Shown in pieces: positions 61,379 through 64,000 of a stretch of 64,000 nt of DNA. How positions within the stretch are numbered: position 1 is the stretch's first letter; every line of letters begins with the position of its first letter. The stretch covers positions 5,398,001-5,462,000 of the forward strand of contig NZ_CP011456.1 of the NCBI RefSeq assembly GCF_001277295.1, read 5' to 3'. The translations under genes were made by a program, and so were the position numbers. Origin of the DNA: Anabaena sp. WA102 (GTDB taxonomy: Bacteria; Cyanobacteriota; Cyanobacteriia; Cyanobacteriales; Nostocaceae). Under the pieces are notes generated by a model. That model was not told where the DNA came from. It was given only the letters and a program-made list of their open reading frames with translations, and did no database searches.

Positions 61379-61484
61379 GTAGGTTGGGTTATGGCTTCGC
61401 CACACTATGGCTAACGCCTCCCGTCAGGGATACGTAAACGTTCCATTGCTCCGCGAACATTTACGTTCCACAACCTAACCTACC
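61379..61484. repeat. Family-B repeat (diverged, long form)
   Basis: Starts TGTAGGTTGGGTTATGG and ends ACAACCTAACCTACCA. The interior holds the 'tatggctaacgcc' and 'ccgtcagggatacg' strings shared with other repeats. Confidence 0.6.
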
Positions 61485-61536
61485 ATATAATGACTTTTCA
61501 GGCTTGACCGAGAAGTATTGCGCTTAGGTAAATTCT

Positions 61537-61619
61537 GTTTGTATAGCCGTGTATCCCTGACGAAAGGCGAAGGCATCTTTCTAATCGCCAGTTTATTTCT
61601 GCAAAATGGGGATGCTCCC
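61537..61619 (+). repeat. Family-E repeat, copy 2
   Basis: Near-identical to 8642-8725, same orientation. Confidence 0.7.
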
Positions 61620-61621
61620 GT

Positions 61622-61822
61622 TTCAAAGCCTCTTCCTAACCCTCTCCTAATAGGCTACGGTGTACACACAAGTTAAATTACCCCCCTTATCAAGGGGGGA
61701 AACCGGAAAAATTAGTTCCCTCCCCTTCACAAGGGGAGAGGGAAAAGGAATAACATTTAATACTGGAGAGTTTTACCAGAGGGGTTGGTTTATACATTAA
61801 AAACTTTTAAAACATCCTCTAA
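61622..61822 (-). repeat. Family-C repeat, copy 3 (inverted relative to 39744)
   Basis: Read on the minus strand it begins 'gaggatgttttaaaagtttt' and matches 39744 onwards, including 'acccctctggtaaaactctcc' and the 'tgtgtgtacaccgtagc' block. Its outer end cuts a response-regulator remnant. Confidence 0.7.
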
Positions 61823-61899
61823 GGTATGATTTAGAAGTTTTAAATTTACAAGATTGTCATCAACTACTAAAATTGTCGTGCAGTTGGGTAATTTTTCCA
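61812..61899 (-). pseudogene. Response-regulator receiver remnant
   Basis: Reads LEKLPNCTTILVVDDNLVNL then KLLNHTLED before entering the family-C repeat. The VVDDN acidic pair is the start of a REC domain. Everything after the first helix is missing. A TTG at 61899 could be the old start. Confidence 0.65.
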
Positions 61900-62615
61900 A
61901 AATTTTTTCCTTATCCCCTAACTTGATCCACTTGGATTCCGTCGAATATTAACTTATGAAGTCTCTTATGAAATCAGTATATACTGCCAAAACAAAATAT
62001 ACTCAAAACGGCTTGATTGTTTGATTCTAAACGTGGGGGTAAAGCATGAGCTAAACCCCTACACATCTGGGTTCTTTGTCATTTGGCAAAAGTTTAAATC
62101 TCACCCGTGTTTAGTATAATAGCGATCGCAGTTAATAAACAATTAAGCCTGTATGTAATACTTCCCCTAGAGCCACTGTATCTCCATAATTAATTTTCTT
62201 ATTCATACATCAGGTTGCGTAGTTAGGAGGTACAAAATCTAAATTCAAATCTGTACAAAAAGCCAGTTTTACTCCTGACTCGGTGACTCCTGATTCCTGC
62301 TATATCTATGGATATTAAGTATTACCATTTACTTTATTCAGTATACACGAAATCTGATATACTATAATCTTAATAAAAAGTGTAATTTGCTACATTTATG
62401 TTAAGTAACCTGAGTTGGACAGCAAATAATTTTTCTTTTTACCCCACATTCCGCACCCCCCAGTGTCACAATCGGTAATTTCGGATTTTTGAATACCTTT
62501 GATGATAATTTTGATACAAAATTGTCGAAATCTTAGGTGGCGAACTGCTTGCAGCAGCGCTTCGCTATCAGGAGTTCAGGAGGAAGAAGAAAGAGGAATA
62601 GTTTTCACCAATTAT

Positions 62616-62678
62616 CTGTTCCCTGTTCCCTGTTCCCTGTTCCCTGTTCCCTATTCCCTATTCCCTGTTCCCTGCTCC
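62616..62678. repeat. STRR: CTGTTCC/CTATTCC, about nine heptamers
   Basis: Heptanucleotide run ctgttccctgttcc..., with two ctattcc variants, 44 bp before prfC. The same heptamer occurs at about 40661-40682. Confidence 0.85.
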
Positions 62679-62721
62679 TAAAAAAGATTACATTTAATGA
62701 AGTTAAAAACAAATAACCAAT

Positions 62722-64000
62722 ATGTCCATTGAACTGCAAACAGAACTAGGTCAAGCGGTGGAACAGCGTCGCAACTTTGCGATTATTTCTCACCCTGATG
62801 CTGGTAAAACTACCTTAACCGAAAAACTATTATTATACGGAGGTGCTATCCACGAAGCTGGAGCAGTCAAAGCCCGTAGAGACCAGCGAAAAGTGACTTC
62901 TGACTGGATGGCAATGGAACAACAACGGGGAATTTCCGTCACTTCAACGGTGTTACAATTTGCCTATCGCAACTGTCAAATTAATTTACTTGACACTCCT
63001 GGACACCAAGATTTTAGTGAAGACACCTATCGGACTTTGGCAGCGGCAGATAATGCGGTCATGCTGATTGATGCGGCTAAAGGTTTAGAGCCGCAAACTC
63101 GGAAATTGTTTGAAGTCTGTAAAATGCGGGGGATTCCCATTTTCACCTTTGTGAATAAACTTGACCGTCCAGGTAGAGAACCTATAGATTTGTTGGATGA
63201 AATTGAGAAAGAACTGGGATTACAGACCTATGCAGTGAATTGGCCTATTGGCATGGGCGATCGCTTTAAAGGCGTATTTGACCGCCAACAACAGCAAATT
63301 CATTTATTTGAACGGAGTTTTCATGGTAGTAAGGAAGCAAGGGAAACTGTTCTTGATATAGGCGATCCCCAACTAGAAACCTTACTAGAAAAAGAACTTT
63401 ACCACCAATTAAAAGACGAATTAGAACTCTTAGAAGGAGTTTGTCCAGAACTAGATTTAGACCTGGTACACGCTGGCAAAATGACCCCAGTATTTTTTGG
63501 TAGCGCCATGACCAACTTTGGGGTGGAATTATTCCTGGAAAACTTCCTCGACTTTGCCCTCAAACCAGGTACACATAGCAGCAGCGTCGGCGATATTCCC
63601 CCCACTTATCCAGAATTTACCGGATTTATTTTCAAACTGCAAGCCAACATGGACCCGAAACACCGCGATAGAGTAGCTTTTGTCCGGGTTTGCACAGGCA
63701 AGTTTGAAAAAGATATGACAGTAAATCATGCTCGAACTGGTAAAGTTGTCCGTCTATCTCGTCCGCAAAAACTATTTGCCCAAGAAAGAGAATCTATTGA
63801 TGTCGCTTATCCAGGGGACGTGATTGGTTTAAATAATCCGGGTGTTTTCGCAATTGGCGATACTATTTATACAGGACAAAAACTAGAATATGAGGGAATT
63901 CCTTATTTCTCACCGGAACTTTTTGCTACTTTGAGAAACCCCAACCCGTCGAAATTTAAGCAGTTTCAAAAAGGTGTTTCTGAATTGCGAGAAGAAGGTG
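62722..64000 (+). CDS. prfC: Peptide chain release factor 3 (3' end beyond window)
   Basis: 426 codons visible. GTPase that recycles RF1/RF2 from the ribosome. G1 ISHPDAGKTTLTEKLL, G2 QRGISVTSTVLQF, G3 DTPGHQDFSEDTYRTL, G4 NKLDR, then domain II (FIFKLQANMDPKHRDRVAFV). The EDTYRTL string separates RF3 from EF-G. Starts ATG 62722 and runs off the right edge. Confidence 0.96.
   Translation, partial: MSIELQTELGQAVEQRRNFAIISHPDAGKTTLTEKLLLYGGAIHEAGAVKARRDQRKVTSDWMAMEQQRGISVTSTVLQFAYRNCQINLLDTPGHQDFSEDTYRTLAAADNAVMLIDAAKGLEPQTRKLFEVCKMRGIPIFTFVNKLDRPGREPIDLLDEIEKELGLQTYAVNWPIGMGDRFKGVFDRQQQQIHLFERSFHGSKEARETVLDIGDPQLETLLEKELYHQLKDELELLEGVCPELDLDLVHAGKMTPVFFGSAMTNFGVELFLENFLDFALKPGTHSSSVGDIPPTYPEFTGFIFKLQANMDPKHRDRVAFVRVCTGKFEKDMTVNHARTGKVVRLSRPQKLFAQERESIDVAYPGDVIGLNNPGVFAIGDTIYTGQKLEYEGIPYFSPELFATLRNPNPSKFKQFQKGVSELREEG

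Larger units (their letters stand above)
61093..62721. other. 1.6-kb gene-free repeat region
   Basis: Apart from the repeats and remnant listed separately, 61900-62615 shows no coding frame. STRR-like ACTCCTGACTC... lies at about 62272-62296, and 'cagcgcttcgctatcagga' near 62556. The prfC promoter should lie after 62400. Confidence 0.5.

Overview
The window looks like chromosome of a filamentous, probably heterocystous cyanobacterium (Nostocales; Anabaena/Dolichospermum/Nostoc-like). The basis is dense GCGATCGC (HIP1) sites, AT-rich spacers, heptanucleotide tandem repeats (STRR), several families of small palindromic repeats, a CP12 gene, a PatA-type response regulator, a GUN4-domain protein and an S-layer-homology protein. 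Genus and species cannot be read from the sequence.

Layout. 1-8.3 kb: a minus-strand polysaccharide/nucleotide-sugar operon (rfbF, LhgO-like oxidase, epimerase, two GT2 glycosyltransferases, a broken and an intact PhyH-like dioxygenase, rfbC, and an oxidoreductase cut by the window edge). 9.2-13 kb: a vWA / PP2C / kinase-TPR signalling triad, divergent from a PATAN-REC response regulator. 16.1-30.9 kb: a decayed type V-K CRISPR-associated transposon (CAST). It has an inverted terminal repeat, tnsB with intact DDE residues, tnsC broken by a tiny repeat and lacking Walker residues, tniQ, a second tniQ remnant, a type I restriction-modification cargo with lesions in hsdR and hsdM, a ribbon-helix-helix repressor with a clustered operator, only the first ~100 codons of cas12k, and one 37-nt CRISPR repeat. 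Its right end stops 2 bp from the 3' end of a tRNA-Ala gene. 31-39.7 kb: HAD hydrolase, an rtcB 3' fragment, a MACPF-like/GUN4 fusion, SLH protein, orphan HigA-like antitoxin, hemB, DUF4870, and a divergent perR/peroxiredoxin pair.

40-46 kb: a putative RiPP (ribosomal peptide) locus. Four near-identical GG-leader peptides lie in tandem 432-437-bp units. They are followed by a fifth related peptide, an APH-like kinase and a HopA1-family protein; a parvulin-type foldase faces them. The kinase/HopA1 pair is the Ser/Thr phosphorylation-elimination chemistry of class V lanthipeptides and thioamitides, but none of the five precursors contains Cys. This and the decayed CAST are the two most notable systems here.

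46-64 kb: pgi, an amino-acid ABC transporter (permease and ATPase with an Uma2 nuclease between them), a HicB-like protein, a GTPase, a MazF-like TA pair, a CP12 gene split by a complete IS4-family element with target duplication, a WD40 protein with homogenised repeats, two PIN-toxin TA pairs, a truncated HTH gene, tlyA, a DUF1361 membrane protein, a 1.6-kb repeat graveyard with a response-regulator remnant, and the 5' part of prfC.

Gene decay by very small mobile elements recurs across the window: at least six genes are split or shortened next to MITEs, palindromes, small dispersed repeats or an IS.
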